Shown piece after piece: positions 1 to 11,200 of a stretch of 64,000 nucleotides of DNA (position 1 is its first letter; every line of letters begins with the position of its first letter). Below the pieces are notes generated by a model that made no database searches, was not told where the DNA came from, and saw nothing but the letters and a program-made list of their open reading frames with translations. The position numbers and the translations under genes are program-made. The stretch comes from Aporrectodea caliginosa (Eukaryota > Annelida > Clitellata > Crassiclitellata > Lumbricidae): the NCBI GenBank assembly GCA_020284085.1, contig JACEVL010000340.1:616501-680500 (forward strand), in the 5' to 3' direction.

Positions 1-2423
1 CTCAAGTCCACTTTAACATCATCCATTTTCACTGTACAATCTAGAGCTTCATCCTCATCATCGTACACTTTAATCATCCATTCACCTTTCAAGGATACAT
101 CATCACTCAACAAATCCTCGTGTTCCACTCGACACACATTTGCACATGGCATAACAGTAACCACATGAATCAACACATCATTCACCACATCTTCATTCGA
201 CCCATCCTCTGCTTTAACAACATTTGACAACAACACCATCTTCCGAACAAGAACTACCTTTTCACCAAAATCCACATCCATGCACACCAGTGCTACATTT
301 GACGAAGTGCAACTCCCATAACTCAAACTTGAAATATTCGCAATCACAACGGTTGTCATTACCGATTCCACAGATAACATTGCCTTATCTTTATCATGCA
401 CCTGTTCAACCACACGAAACACATGTGACACATCATTATCTTCTGTTTCCGAAGTCACATTCAAAGAACTCAACCTTAAACTCTCTTCCTGTGTCTCAAC
501 CACACACTTCAAATCTTTCCAAAGATTAACATCCACCTTTTCAACAACCTCGTCCATCTGTACATGACCAACAACATCCAACATATTTTCAAAGAACTTT
601 ACCACAAAATCATCCATCTGCAACTGACCAACATCCAACACCATTTGTTCAGACAAGCAACCTTTCATCCGAATTGTGTCATCTTTCCAACCAAAGCACA
701 CATCCACACAACACAACCGAAACTGTCTAACCGAAACACTCCTCAACAACATCCACTTTAATGCTTCAGACATCGACTTAACCACATCGAAAAACATTTC
801 TTCTTCCACGTTTATGCACACACCTTTATGCACCATCTCAACGGGAGATTCAACCACTTCTTTCAACTCTTTAGACGCAACAGGCACACCTATTTCTTCT
901 AACTCCTGTTTACAACTCACATCACCCACAGTTTCATGTACTAAACTCACAACTCCATGCTGCCATTCACTCTCGGGTGACTGCATCTCAAATCTTTCAT
1001 CACACACTTTGCATTCACACAACATGTCTAAGCCTACATTTGTATTCACATCAGCCAACAATCGTGTCAAATTATCTTCATTCACAATCTTATTGCATTC
1101 ATTCAGAGAAATTTCTTCCGACTGTTTGTCAGTTAAATCCAGACACGACACAGAATCATTACTCACATCTGTTATTTCAATTGACTCTTCAAACCTTTCA
1201 GAACACCCTTCGCAGTCACACAATCGTGCCCACACCTCTTCATTCACAACCATATTACATTCATCATCGTACATCTGATAACTTCCTTCTGACCGTCTGT
1301 CACTTAAATTCTCATACACCACAGAATCATTAATCGCACGTGTACTCTCATTCGACTCATCAAACATTCCATTCAAATCACCAAGATCTAAATCACTCAC
1401 ACATTCCTCTTCTGTACTCGAAGAAAACATTTCAACTTTATCTGCATTAGTTTTCATTTCATCTGTTTCCTTTATTTCAACACCTGTACCCACAACAATT
1501 GAGCGAACGTTAACAGCGTCAATCCCATTTTCTACGGACCCCTTTACTTCAGCTGTTCTAACAGACCCTTCTAACGGCTCTTCAACCGTGACTATGTCAT
1601 TGCCAATGATCAAATCAATGCCAGATGGTACTGTATAAATGTATCCACATCGAATAGTCCCCGAAAGAAACTCACAGTCAACCTGAATATCAACCAACGG
1701 AACATTGTCCTTTCTACCATCCACTAATTCCATCATTTTCTCCTCCCCTGCAACTGTAAAGTCCAACCAATTCAAAGAATCCCAATTTGCCAAACTGTGT
1801 ACAGCCCCATAATCTCTTTGCACAACTATCTGACGCTGTGAACCAACGCGTGGAAAAAGAATACCAGTATAACACAAAGGCAATTCAGTATCATGCATTT
1901 GTTCCTCGGTCTGCGTATCGACACTGACATGACTTCGTACAGCACGACACACCGACTTAGGACCAACTTTTTCATTCTCTTTCGAGTCATCATACACCTT
2001 CGAACAAAAACCTTCATTCCTATCCTCAAAGTGCACCTTCTTTTTACCCTTTTTGGCCACCTTCGAATCAAACCTCACATCTTGTGCGTTTTCATTCGTA
2101 GGCGTATTCCCTGACAATTTTAGACAACTGGGCCTAACGTTTTTCTCTTTTTGTTCCCTATCCAAAAGAAATTTTTTATCTTCCTCTGCTAATTTCTCTG
2201 ACTCACGCGCTATTTCCGCCCATATTTCATCCAACTTTCGACTGTCAATCACCTCTCCTCTATTTGTAGCTTCAGCCATACGTTTAACAAAAATCGATGC
2301 TTCCTCCAATGGCCTATTTACTGCTCTGTTTCTTACTCTTTCCTCCAATTTCTTCTGCTTTCTTCTCTCTTTACACGCTACTGCCTTTTCTCTTTTCTCC
2401 TCTAAACTTTTCCACTGAGGCAT
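1..2423 (-). CDS. Long LTR-element ORF with retropepsin-like domain, 3' end outside window
   Basis: Read on the minus strand, the frame is open from an ATG at 2423 to the window edge, about 807 codons with no stop; I checked every codon by eye. A stop lies 8 codons upstream of the ATG. Residues 1-110 are highly charged and probably helical. Residues about 198-280 resemble the retropepsin of Ty3/gypsy pol: a strand leading to RDYGAVHSL (204 is the Asp) and ending in DLIIGND near 271-276. The active-site triad position reads DYG where DTG or DSG is expected, so proteolysis is doubtful. After it come about 530 acidic residues with two copies of a module ending in LCDCEGCSERFE (about 401) and LCECKVCDERFE (about 468). 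No reverse transcriptase motif appears before the edge. It follows an LTR, a primer-binding-like site and a leader, so I infer it is the main ORF of an LTR retroelement. Function of the C-terminal part is unknown. Confidence 0.7.
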   Translation of the reverse strand, partial: MPQWKSLEEKREKAVACKERRKQKKLEERVRNRAVNRPLEEASIFVKRMAEATNRGEVIDSRKLDEIWAEIARESEKLAEEDKKFLLDREQKEKNVRPSCLKLSGNTPTNENAQDVRFDSKVAKKGKKKVHFEDRNEGFCSKVYDDSKENEKVGPKSVCRAVRSHVSVDTQTEEQMHDTELPLCYTGILFPRVGSQRQIVVQRDYGAVHSLANWDSLNWLDFTVAGEEKMMELVDGRKDNVPLVDIQVDCEFLSGTIRCGYIYTVPSGIDLIIGNDIVTVEEPLEGSVRTAEVKGSVENGIDAVNVRSIVVGTGVEIKETDEMKTNADKVEMFSSSTEEECVSDLDLGDLNGMFDESNESTRAINDSVVYENLSDRRSEGSYQMYDDECNMVVNEEVWARLCDCEGCSERFEESIEITDVSNDSVSCLDLTDKQSEEISLNECNKIVNEDNLTRLLADVNTNVGLDMLCECKVCDERFEMQSPESEWQHGVVSLVHETVGDVSCKQELEEIGVPVASKELKEVVESPVEMVHKGVCINVEEEMFFDVVKSMSEALKWMLLRSVSVRQFRLCCVDVCFGWKDDTIRMKGCLSEQMVLDVGQLQMDDFVVKFFENMLDVVGHVQMDEVVEKVDVNLWKDLKCVVETQEESLRLSSLNVTSETEDNDVSHVFRVVEQVHDKDKAMLSVESVMTTVVIANISSLSYGSCTSSNVALVCMDVDFGEKVVLVRKMVLLSNVVKAEDGSNEDVVNDVLIHVVTVMPCANVCRVEHEDLLSDDVSLKGEWMIKVYDDEDEALDCTVKMDDVKVDL

Positions 2424-3191
2424 TTCAACTATCAGACTACTTACTGACTTTCAATTTCAAAATTTTCCAAAATTTCACTGACACGCCCCTTTTTCAAAAT
2501 TTCACTATCGACACTTCGACGCAAAACTTTTCAATTCTCCTTTTTAACATACAACTACTTTTCCTTTTTGCATGCTAACTCTTTATTTACTCTAGGCTAT
2601 CCTTTTCAGCCACTTTGTCAAAATTTTCCCAATACTTAATTTGACAATTTTCGAATTTCTTCAATTTCTTTCAAAGTTTATCAATTCAACGCTATGCCTA
2701 GTAATTTCACTATTTCACAGCAATACCTCTAGGACTTTTTCTCTTTTACTTCCTATCTTCACTCATTTTTCTTCTCTTTCTACTTTACGACTTTTCTTTT
2801 AGTCTCCCAGTTTCGCTTTTTCACCTTTACTTTACGCAATTGTCTCTTTTAGACTAACAACGAAATTTTCTCTTTTCAATGGGTCCTTCCCCACTTTTGT
2901 CTCTAGACTCTTTTAGAAAAGTCCCTACAAAATTTTCGCTTTTAGACTTTTCGTTAACGTCACTTTCGGACGAAGCCCCCAAATGTAAGGTGCTACCGTC
3001 TTTTGGACGAAACTACAATTTTCTTGCTTTCTACGTCTACCTTACGAAATTTTCGCTTTTCAACGATACTCTACGAAATTTTCGCTTTTGAACGATCTTT
3101 TACAAAATTTTCGCTTTTGAACGATACTCTACGAAATTTTCGCTTTTGAACGATCTTTTACAAAATTTTCGCTTTTGAACGAGCCCCCAAA
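2424..3191 (-). repeat. Leader of the minus-strand LTR element with tandem repeats and PBS-like site
   Basis: This stretch separates the LTR from the 807-codon ORF. Its LTR-proximal part (about 3064-3180) holds two copies of a roughly 56-bp unit built from ACGATACTCTACGAAATTTT and ACGATCTTTTACAAAATTTT. On the minus strand the LTR end is followed by TTTGGGGGCTCGTTC, which starts like a primer-binding site complementary to a tRNA 3' end (the mammalian tRNA-Pro type site begins TGGGGGCTCGTCC). The 20-base LTR/PBS junction is present twice, at 3182-3203 and again near 2978-2997, so a piece of the LTR end and PBS has been duplicated into the leader. Confidence 0.6.
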
Positions 3192-3589
3192 TGTAAGGTG
3201 CTACTATACGAATGAAGACAACTCGTTCTAGGGTATAAAAGAATGTATAATATAAAACAAAATCCGTAATAGTAACACACATACAACCTTATCGAAGAAC
3301 ATCAACTCCACACGTCTCCAGTTCTTGAGAACGTTGCACAGCAAACAAACAACTTGGTTGGCCACAGCGGACACGAAACCAACAGTTTAACTAGTTAACT
3401 AGACTTATCTAGTACATGGAAGTCTTGGTCAGTTCTACTGAGAATTCGACATCACACGGCAACAGGCCTAACGAAAACTGCCAAGCTTCGACGACGATTC
3501 TTTCACATTTGTTTAAATAGGAGAGAACACTCCTTCTTAACTATACAGGATATATTTCATCAACTATCCTATTTTCTGTCTCTGTTACA
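3192..3589 (-). repeat. 5' LTR of the minus-strand element (about 398 bp)
   Basis: The inner boundary is set by the PBS-like site. On the minus strand the proposed LTR begins TGTAACAGAG (at 3589) and ends GCACCTTACA (at 3192), giving TGTAA/TTACA inverted ends. The partner LTR lies outside the window, so the outer boundary is inferred from the terminal sequence only and the target-site duplication cannot be checked. Confidence 0.5.
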
Positions 3590-3754
3590 GCAACGATATT
3601 CGTATATTTCTAGTAAGCATAACATCACGCCTACTTTTGATATATAGTTCAGTTCCATACTAAATATATTTAGCTTTATCCAGAATGTCTCTTCCATCTA
3701 GGACAAAGTACCGTAAACAGTGTCTCGGTTGGGAAGGTCTCCCAACAATAGATA

Positions 3755-4690
3755 TACACTGTGTTCGGGAAAAAAGGCACCCATTCTGGTATGAAAAGAA
3801 ACCTGTAAATATTAATCGATTTTTAAAATTCCAAAACCGTTTTAATCCTGACATAATTAGCTAACATTGGTTAAAATAAAAAGTTCCTGTCATCCAATAA
3901 TGACGTCATAATGACGTCATTTTCATCAAAATTCATGTGTTAAGGACGGCACAAAAATTATCTTAAACTTTCAATTTATTTTTAAATGTCATTTATCAAT
4001 TATAAATTTTAGTTTAATTCGATTTTTATATTTGAATAATATCAAACTACAAGGTCTAGGTGTTTTCAAAGTGTCTCAGCTTCGGCCTCAAGTCGCGCGC
4101 GCCATTTGCCAATAGCAGCATCGGTAACCAGCTGATCAAACTGCTCCCAGGCATCAACGATTCGCTCACAAGGTCCTTCACTGTCCCTGCTCTTTGTCCT
4201 GTAAACCTTCTCTTGCATTAGTCTCCGTATCTTGAAATCAACCGGATTTAAGTTTGGGCTGTTTGGCGGTCAAATATGAGGAGTTATGAAATCCAGAGTC
4301 TCCTTTGTCGGCAGTTCAACAGTTTCAAGAGTTCGGTGAGCTGGAGCTCCTTCTCGAAATGTGTAATAATACGATTCCCGGATATCAGGGAATAATTTTT
4401 CCGACAGCAAACAATCCCGGTAATAAGCTCCATTTAGTTTCGCACCTGGTTCTGTTAAATGGATTTCCTTTTTTACCAAGAGATAATGCACCAATTTCTT
4501 GTCATCCTTAACACTTGAATTTTGATGACGTCATTATGACGTCTATTCTATAACATGAACTTGTATATTTTAGCAAGTGTTAGCTAATTATGTCAGGATT
4601 AAAACGGTTTTGGAATTTAAAAATCGATGAATATTTACTAGTTTATTTTCATATTACCATAAGGAGCCCCTTTTTTCCGGATACAGTGTA
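3755..4690. mobile_element. Non-autonomous mariner-like element with about 190-bp TIRs
   Basis: The two ends are long imperfect inverted repeats (about 3757-3953 and 4503-4688). Both start TATACACTGT followed by TCCGGAAAAAAG or a close variant, and both contain an exactly shared CCAAAACCGTTTTAATCCTG block and ATGACGTCATTATGACGTC motifs. TA flanks both ends, as expected for Tc1/mariner insertion. The interior carries only the C-terminal third of a transposase on the minus strand, so this is an internally deleted, decayed copy. Confidence 0.8.
4066..4494 (-). pseudogene. Mariner transposase C-terminal fragment
   Basis: The minus-strand translation gives the C-terminal half of a mariner DDE/D transposase: REGAPAHRTLETVELPTKE, then PPNSPNLNPVDFKI carrying the third catalytic Asp, ending RARLEAEAETL and a stop. 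The usual Trp before PPNSP is a TGA stop (plus-strand TCA near 4270), so the frame is broken. Everything N-terminal of the second catalytic region is missing. The element cannot make a working transposase. Confidence 0.8.
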
Positions 4691-5119
4691 TATGGACATA
4701 ACTATATGGAGCTAGACCAAACAACTTGTAACTGTAATTGCGAATTAACGACGGCACTGTGATGTATAGCTTAGGACCACAGTGCCTGTGATTTCTAATC
4801 GACAGCTGCTGATGTCTATGAGTGTAATATTGAGTTACATCTTTTGTCTGCTGCATGCTTCCACAAATCACTAATTAGCGCACCCAGCCCTTCAGCGTCA
4901 TTACGGGGTCGGTGAGTGTCTTATGAGGGTGACACTTCTGCACATGAGGAGTTTCTATAGAGTGACGTTTAAACAGATGTCTATTAAACCCTGCACTCTA
5001 TGGTTCTAAGTGGATAGAGTAGATTAAATCGAATTAAACAAATCAAATGACAGAGGAGAATTAATGGAGGTGATTCATTTGCATCCATTGCCGCCAAATG
5101 ACTGGCGTCACGAACAGAT

Positions 5120-5405
5120 GACGATGATAATAATAATCTTCGTTTATCATGTAAAACTGACACACCGCAGTATGATCACAAGTCATATAGTATGAACGGA
5201 TGATCACAAGTTATTACAGGGGTCGAATTTAACTGTATGGCAGCCATGCAAGGCGCCCATCACCTCCTACTGCTCATTTTTTCAACGTCATCTGGCGAAT
5301 GAATGGCTGAGTCGACCTTAGGGAGGGTAGCGGGAATTGATCCCGCCTCCATGCTGATCTTCTGCTCTTCGTGTAAGAGAGTTACCATTATCCTAAACCC
5401 CTCCT
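5120..5405 (-). mobile_element. tRNA-like SINE, minus strand
   Basis: On the minus strand the sequence starts near 5405 with a tRNA-like head: AATGGTAACTCTCTTACACG (A-box-like, with CTCTT/AAGAG able to pair as an anticodon stem) and GGATCAATTCCCGC (B-box-like). It ends near 5120 with ATAAACGAAGATTATTATTATC, a short simple-repeat tail. I infer a tRNA-derived SINE; no TSD was verified. Confidence 0.4.
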
Positions 5406-5407
5406 GA

Positions 5408-5745
5408 TCATGATAATGATGATGATGATGATGACGACGATGATGATGATGATGATTACGATGACGATTATGATGATTACGATGACGATAATGATGACGA
5501 CGATGATGATGATGATGATTATGATGACGATGATGATGATTACGATGATGATGATGATGATGATGACTATGATGACGATAATGATGATTACGATGATGAT
5601 GATGATGATGATGATTACGATGATGATCATGATGATGACGATGATGACGATGATTACGATGATGATGATGATGATTATGATGATGATGATGATGATTACG
5701 ATTATCATGATGATAATGGTGATGATGATGACGATGATGATGAAG
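5408..5745. repeat. (GAT/GAC)n trinucleotide array
   Basis: A 340-bp array of GATGAT and GACGAT triplets with scattered TTA interruptions. The long poly-Ile and poly-Met frames read from it are artefacts of the repeat. Confidence 0.95.
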
Positions 5746-6554
5746 CTTAAGAGGCAGACATTCTGTTATTACGTCGACTGTAGCAACCTAATTGCATAAT
5801 AAGCTAATGTCAGCCAAATTTGAAAACCACAACATCCTTTTCCTATTCTCATTCGTAGTCATCGTAGGCGTCGAGTTTTCCGTCCATCGACCATCGTAAA
5901 GAAGTCCATGACATGCGCAACGGTCGTGCAAATAGGCCTACGTGCGTTTTCACTAGGCCTAGAGACCTGGTTGGGTGGGGGAGGACGGAGTATGGGTAAA
6001 GAAGGGGTTTGGGGTGAGGGATGCGATTAGCGTGTTAAACCTCAGTGAAATAAAAAGAAAGTGCGCAGCCTTAGAATCCTGGAGCCGACCTCCGTCGTTA
6101 TACTGACGCCAAACTGATTTTTAGGGGACAAATGCAGTGGATCCTCTAAGGTCTAATGTTGCGCTAACTGACAGTAACCAATCTAATATTGTTCATATAG
6201 CGCCTTTTTCGTAGGCTAGATCGTCAATGGAAAGATCTCGTACATGTTTCGGGAATCCTTACGCCATCCGGTGCAATTTATTTTCCGAATTTAAGGCCAA
6301 GATGCCGTTCCGGATGGTTCCAAGGTTACGGCTGGACATACAGGAACAGTAACGCTACGGATATGTGCTACTTGTTCATAGCTAACTGCTATAGGCTATA
6401 TGCAGGGCAGACTGCTAGAGGGCTTGCTGGTACGGCCTGTCTGATAGGCTGTCGGTTAATGCCTATCTAGGCCTAACAATTCAATTGGCCTAAGTTCATA
6501 ACGCCTTTGGAGTGTCCTTGAAAGCATTGCTTATGACTAGCGCTGTTTTCTCTG
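5746..6554. other. Unassigned sequence, no gene seen
   Basis: Non-repetitive DNA without a supportable exon or coding frame. It contains several copies of the AGGCCTA word. Confidence 0.5.
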
Positions 6555-7115
6555 CAGAGATGGGTAACTAATCGATTTGATTCTAATCGATTAGCTAGCT
6601 AACCGATTAGAATTAGCTGTGTCTCTAATCGATTAGCTACAAGGTATTTTAATTCTAATTCTAATCTATTAGCAAATTTCAGTAGCTAATTCTGATGCTA
6701 ATCGACTAGCAATTCAATTAATTAATTAATTAGCAAATTTCAGTAGCTAATTCTGATGCTAATCGATTAGCAATTTAATTAATCGATTAGCTGTTTGTCT
6801 AAGTTTGGTTAATTCTAATTCTAATCGATTAGCTGCAAGATTTTGCTAATTCTAACCGATTAGCTATGCACAAACTTAAGACCCTTTAACAAATCAAATA
6901 GGCCTAACACCCAATAATATCTCGGACCAAACTTTAAGCCAATGCCTATACATGGCCATATTTTTTGTAATCGCATTGCGGTCTGACAATGACTTGTGTT
7001 AACGAATAAACGAAGATTCTATTCTATTCTATTCGATTACCAAATTTCATTAGCTAATTCTAATTCTAATCGATTATAATTAGCAATGTAACTAATCGTG
7101 CCCATAGGCTATCTG
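6555..7115. mobile_element. hAT-like element with AATCGATTAG subterminal motifs
   Basis: It begins CAGAGATGGGTAACTAATCG and is filled with copies of CTAATTCTAATCGATTAGC. The right end reads CTAATCGTGCCCAT followed by a 7-base interruption and then TCTG, i.e. a damaged reverse complement of the left end. The same family occurs intact at 13387-14313. A TATTCTATTC stretch and a GAATAAACGAAGATT tail inside (about 6995-7030) look like a small SINE/LINE tail inserted later. Confidence 0.6.
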
Positions 7116-7317
7116 CATTTCTGTTTTGGAAATAATAATACAGTTCCGCTAATCTGACGAATTCTGACATAGGGCGTAGGCCTAACGCTGTTATATATGA
7201 ACATAGATCCAGAATTTGGTTTATCTATACGAATAAACTCGTCTTAACTCGACATAATAATATTATCAGGCGGTTCTTGATAATTCCAAAAGCAGAGTTA
7301 GAACGAACGATTCGTGC

Positions 7318-7318
7318 A

Positions 7319-7356
<38 letters not shown>

Positions 7357-7414
7357 TGCTTATTAATATCTTGCATCCTGAGGGATTATAGATGTACCTC
7401 GGGAAAAAAAAAAA

Positions 7415-7454
<40 letters not shown>

Positions 7455-7464
7455 TTTATGGTTT
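7318..7464 (+). repeat. LINE 3' terminus with hairpin plus AAT arrays
   Basis: AAT arrays (7318-7357 and about 7415-7454) flank a short LINE 3' end. CCTGAGG at 7377-7383 can pair with CCTCGGG at 7397-7403, and the hairpin is followed directly by poly-A and (TAA)n. The same arrangement recurs at 8079-8103, 63552-63583 and 63894-63918. Confidence 0.6.
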
Positions 7465-7707
7465 GAACAGAGGAGGTACACCTTCGTCCCTGTAGCCCTG
7501 GAGACTCTTGGCCCTCTCAACAGAGAGGGTCTCGCCTTCATCTCCGAGATGGGTCGCCGCCTGACGAAAATATCCGGAGACACCCGAGAGACAGGATTCA
7601 TTCTCCAGCGCCTGTCGGTTACGGTCCAGCGTTTCAACGCGGTTGCCTTCCAGGGCACCATGTCGAGGTTGCCCGGCGCTGAGGAGCGACCACCTCAACA
7701 ACACTAA
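7465..7707 (+). pseudogene. C-terminal fragment of a non-LTR retrotransposon ORF
   Basis: An open frame ending in TAA at 7705-7707 encodes TFVPVALETLGPLNREGL, then a GRRL..SGDTRETGF.LQRLSV.VQRFNAVAFQGTM pattern. This matches the conserved C-terminal tail found after the reverse transcriptase in a group of invertebrate non-LTR elements. Everything upstream is missing (5' truncation) and AAT repeats flank it. A second, more truncated copy is at about 63751-63852. Clade assignment is uncertain. Confidence 0.6.
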
Positions 7708-7732
7708 GCCTTACCGTGTTTTAACAATGACA

Positions 7733-7755
7733 ATAATAATAATAATAATGGTAAT

Positions 7756-7839
<84 letters not shown>

Positions 7840-7866
7840 TTGTTGTTGTTACTATAATAATAGGCC

Positions 7867-7928
<62 letters not shown>

Positions 7929-7940
7929 GGCCTAATAACC

Positions 7941-7993
<53 letters not shown>

Positions 7994-8225
7994 GAATAAT
8001 AATAAGAATATTTGAGGATAATAATAATAATGTCACGATGGGACGAGAACCTTTGACACTGTAGTTTAGTTTCTTAAGCCTGAGGGATCTTTTCTACCTC
8101 GGGCGAAAAAAAAATAATAATAATAATAATAACCAATAATAATAATAACTAATAATAATAATAATAATAACCAATAATAATAATAATAATAACTAATAAT
8201 AATAGTAATAATAATAAAAATAATA
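7733..8225 (+). repeat. (AAT)n arrays with a LINE 3' UTR in the middle
   Basis: AAT arrays span 7733-8030 and 8108-8225. Between them, 8039-8107 carries GGGACGAGAACC and a CCTGAGG...CCTCGGG hairpin (8079-8103) before A-rich sequence. This closely resembles the 3' UTR of the LINE copy at 63838-63925. Confidence 0.7.
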
Positions 8226-11200
8226 AATTAATATTCGCTTTAGACACCTTTAATCCTCTTTCAGCGACACGATATAGGCCTATATCTACAGCGGTACTCG
8301 TTGATTATTATTTATGGTTTGAACCGAATGTATGTAGCCTATACATAGGCCTACACTTTGACACTTACGCCTACTGATGCCGTTAAACAATAGAAAACAA
8401 AATAACTTCTTAACCCTCGGGCTACCAAGGGGGAAGGTGGTTACCACCCCCAACCCCCTACGTTTTTATGCATAATTTTTTTTCTCATATGGAATATAAT
8501 TTTTTCATTTTAGGTAGCTGTAGCAGGTTCATTTGCGCACATTTTTAGGTAAACATCATGGTGGTATCTCACGCCGTTCAAAAGTTATACCCGCTATACC
8601 CGAGTTACCAGAGGGGTGAATACCATCCCCCTTGGTTTTTCGACTATAGTGTATTCATTTTTCTTCCTGGAAGAGAAACAAATATACCACTCTGTAGAGG
8701 GAATGCAGGGCTACATTTGCTTGCTTACGTTTTTGTGTTTTGAAAACTGGAAGTGATAAAAATAAATTATAATACGCGTTATTTGTCTGAAAATGGCTGA
8801 TGCAACATCACAACGTATAAACCGATATTTCTACATAGGCAAAGCGTTTGTCGACAGCTACAGATTTAGAACTTAGGCTATATTAGCTGTAACAGATACT
8901 GAAGATTAAGTTAGAAGCCAGTTTACAGGAAGCATTCGCACAAAACAACGGGAGTAACTTGCAAAAAATGCAAGGACCACTGACATATTTGACTGCCGTG
9001 AACAATAACGTAAAGTCTTGTTTCATGTTGCCTTTAGATTTCGCTACAACTAAACAGACTATGGACTAGGCCTAGTTTGTAGGCTATTGTTACAAATTAT
9101 GTTTAAAATGTTCTTGGATACATAGATCAGTTTAAAAACACACATAATTTCATATTTGTTTATCCAAAAAGTACAAAATGTACGCAATAATATAAAATAT
9201 CGCTAATTAAGGGGTTCCGTTGTTAAAAGTGATGTAATTTCGAGGTGCATTCACATAATGTACAACTAAATCATGGGCGCCCGCAGGATTTTTGCAGGGG
9301 GTCAGTCACGGCCGAGAGAGTTAGTTGCGTTATAATATGTCATTAAAACTAAACTCACATAATTACATTGTTTAACAATACCTATTAAGTCTTAAGAGTG
9401 CTTTTTTCAGCCGGAGCGGTCCGGAACGGCGTTCCGGAACCTTTTTCAGCTATTACAAAATAATATATTTCATTAAAAGTTTTAATAAAAATTATTTTAA
9501 ATTATTTAGATACGTTAATTTCATTTAAGTGCTTTCAATGTTTTATTGGGATTGACACATATGAAATAGAAATATTAGCACAATGTCATGTCTCTATAGG
9601 CCTACTTGTTCTGAATTTGCTGAGTTCCACAACTTTTTTCTAGAAAAAAAACACTTGAGTCTTACTAATTATAGCCTAGTCTTTTAAAATCAGACGCAAC
9701 AATCATTCAGAAGTAAGTGAGTAAGTAAGCATACTCTTTATTTATCCAACTACATAACCGCACTTTGATTTACATGAAATTAGGCTAACTATTATAAAGT
9801 ATTCTAGTTAAAAACTTTTTTCTCATTAAGTTCTCAACCTGTGGGACAATTCGGTCATGCGGTCTTGGATGCAAGGAATAGGGAATATCATTACAGGAGG
9901 GAGCAGTGGGTTCATCAGACCGTTCAGACGACTTCTTTTGTGACTTAGCAGGCTTCACGGTCCAACCGTCCAAAGGGCACTTAGAGTTTGCTGCAGCTTA
10001 CGCTTATTCTTGTTATCCATATTAATATGCCATGGATAAGAAAAAATGAAGTCGTTAACACTTCATACCCATGGCTGCTTCTGGGCTGGCTTAAGGGACT
10101 GCTCTTCTCTTCTTCAATAATCAGATAATCCAACAGTTGTTTACAGTTCTTCCAGAGACAATCCAATAGAATGGATGTAAACTACACAGTAAAGTCTAAC
10201 CTATTGTTCTACAAAGCACCAGCGAAGAATGCATGAGAGAAACGTAACTGAAACAGTGCTTGAGGAATGCGAGGACCTGTTGTGGTAAGCCATGGACATC
10301 CTGATTAATAGCCTGATGCTCATGGGCAAGCTTATGCCGGTGTGGGGAATTTTTGACCTTGGGCCGACCTCTTCGTCCAGAGATTATCCAGAGGTTCCAG
10401 TCGTCTTGGCTTTGTCAATATGCGTGACCTGAAGTGATAAGGTCAACCTCTGAGCCGAAGTGTTCCACCACTGATGTCGGTACATTAGTCCAAGATAACA
10501 TGTGCTTTTGATAGCATACATGATACATAAATAATGGGGAAGCCAGTTGAACGTAGACCTAGCGGACTGAATCGTGATGAGCATTGTTTATTTGGGTTAA
10601 GTAAAGAACTAAATTTCGGCCATTCAAGGGCCGTTCTGACAGGCTAGTGGTAGCCCACGATGACGGCCGAGTCTGTTTTAATGGGTGCCGGAACACCACC
10701 AGGAGGGGCACGGGGAGGGCGGTTGGCTTCCAGGCCTATGGCTAAATCAGCCAATGAATATTAGTATAGTAACTTATTAGTAGGCTTAAGCAGTATGAAA
10801 CTAAAGCTAGTATTTACTAAGTATTTTGAACAGAATCTTGTGACATATTTTAAGCTTCATTTGCATGATTAAACCTGTCGGATTTTTATTTGATCATGAT
10901 TTCCAGGGGGGTCACGCGACCCCCCTTGACCTATGCTGCGGGCGTATGAACTAAATATACCATTCTGTGCAGAAATGAATGCTGAATCCAATGCTATATT
11001 ACAAGTTATGATATGTGAAACCAAACACGAAATCCAGGGGGGTGGTAACCCAACAGTTAATAGAAACAACACTGATGGCAACCAGAGGAAAATAGTTCCT
11101 TGGCGTTTCTTGAAAATTAAGTTTGCTGATGGAGGTTCAGTCTTAGATGGCTAGTAATAAACTTCTTCTGAATCCTTCTATCACTGAATTTCTTTTTCTA

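Noticed and set aside
1..1333. Plus-strand frames of 100-200 codons rich in Ser, Thr and His
   Set aside because: Antisense shadows of the 807-codon minus-strand ORF.
5388..5799. Long poly-Ile / poly-Met frames
   Set aside because: Translation of a GAT/GAC trinucleotide array, no codon bias or homology.
9785..10166. Two 61-62 codon minus-strand frames as exons of a host gene
   Set aside because: No homology or convincing splice sites; probably part of an undefined repeat.
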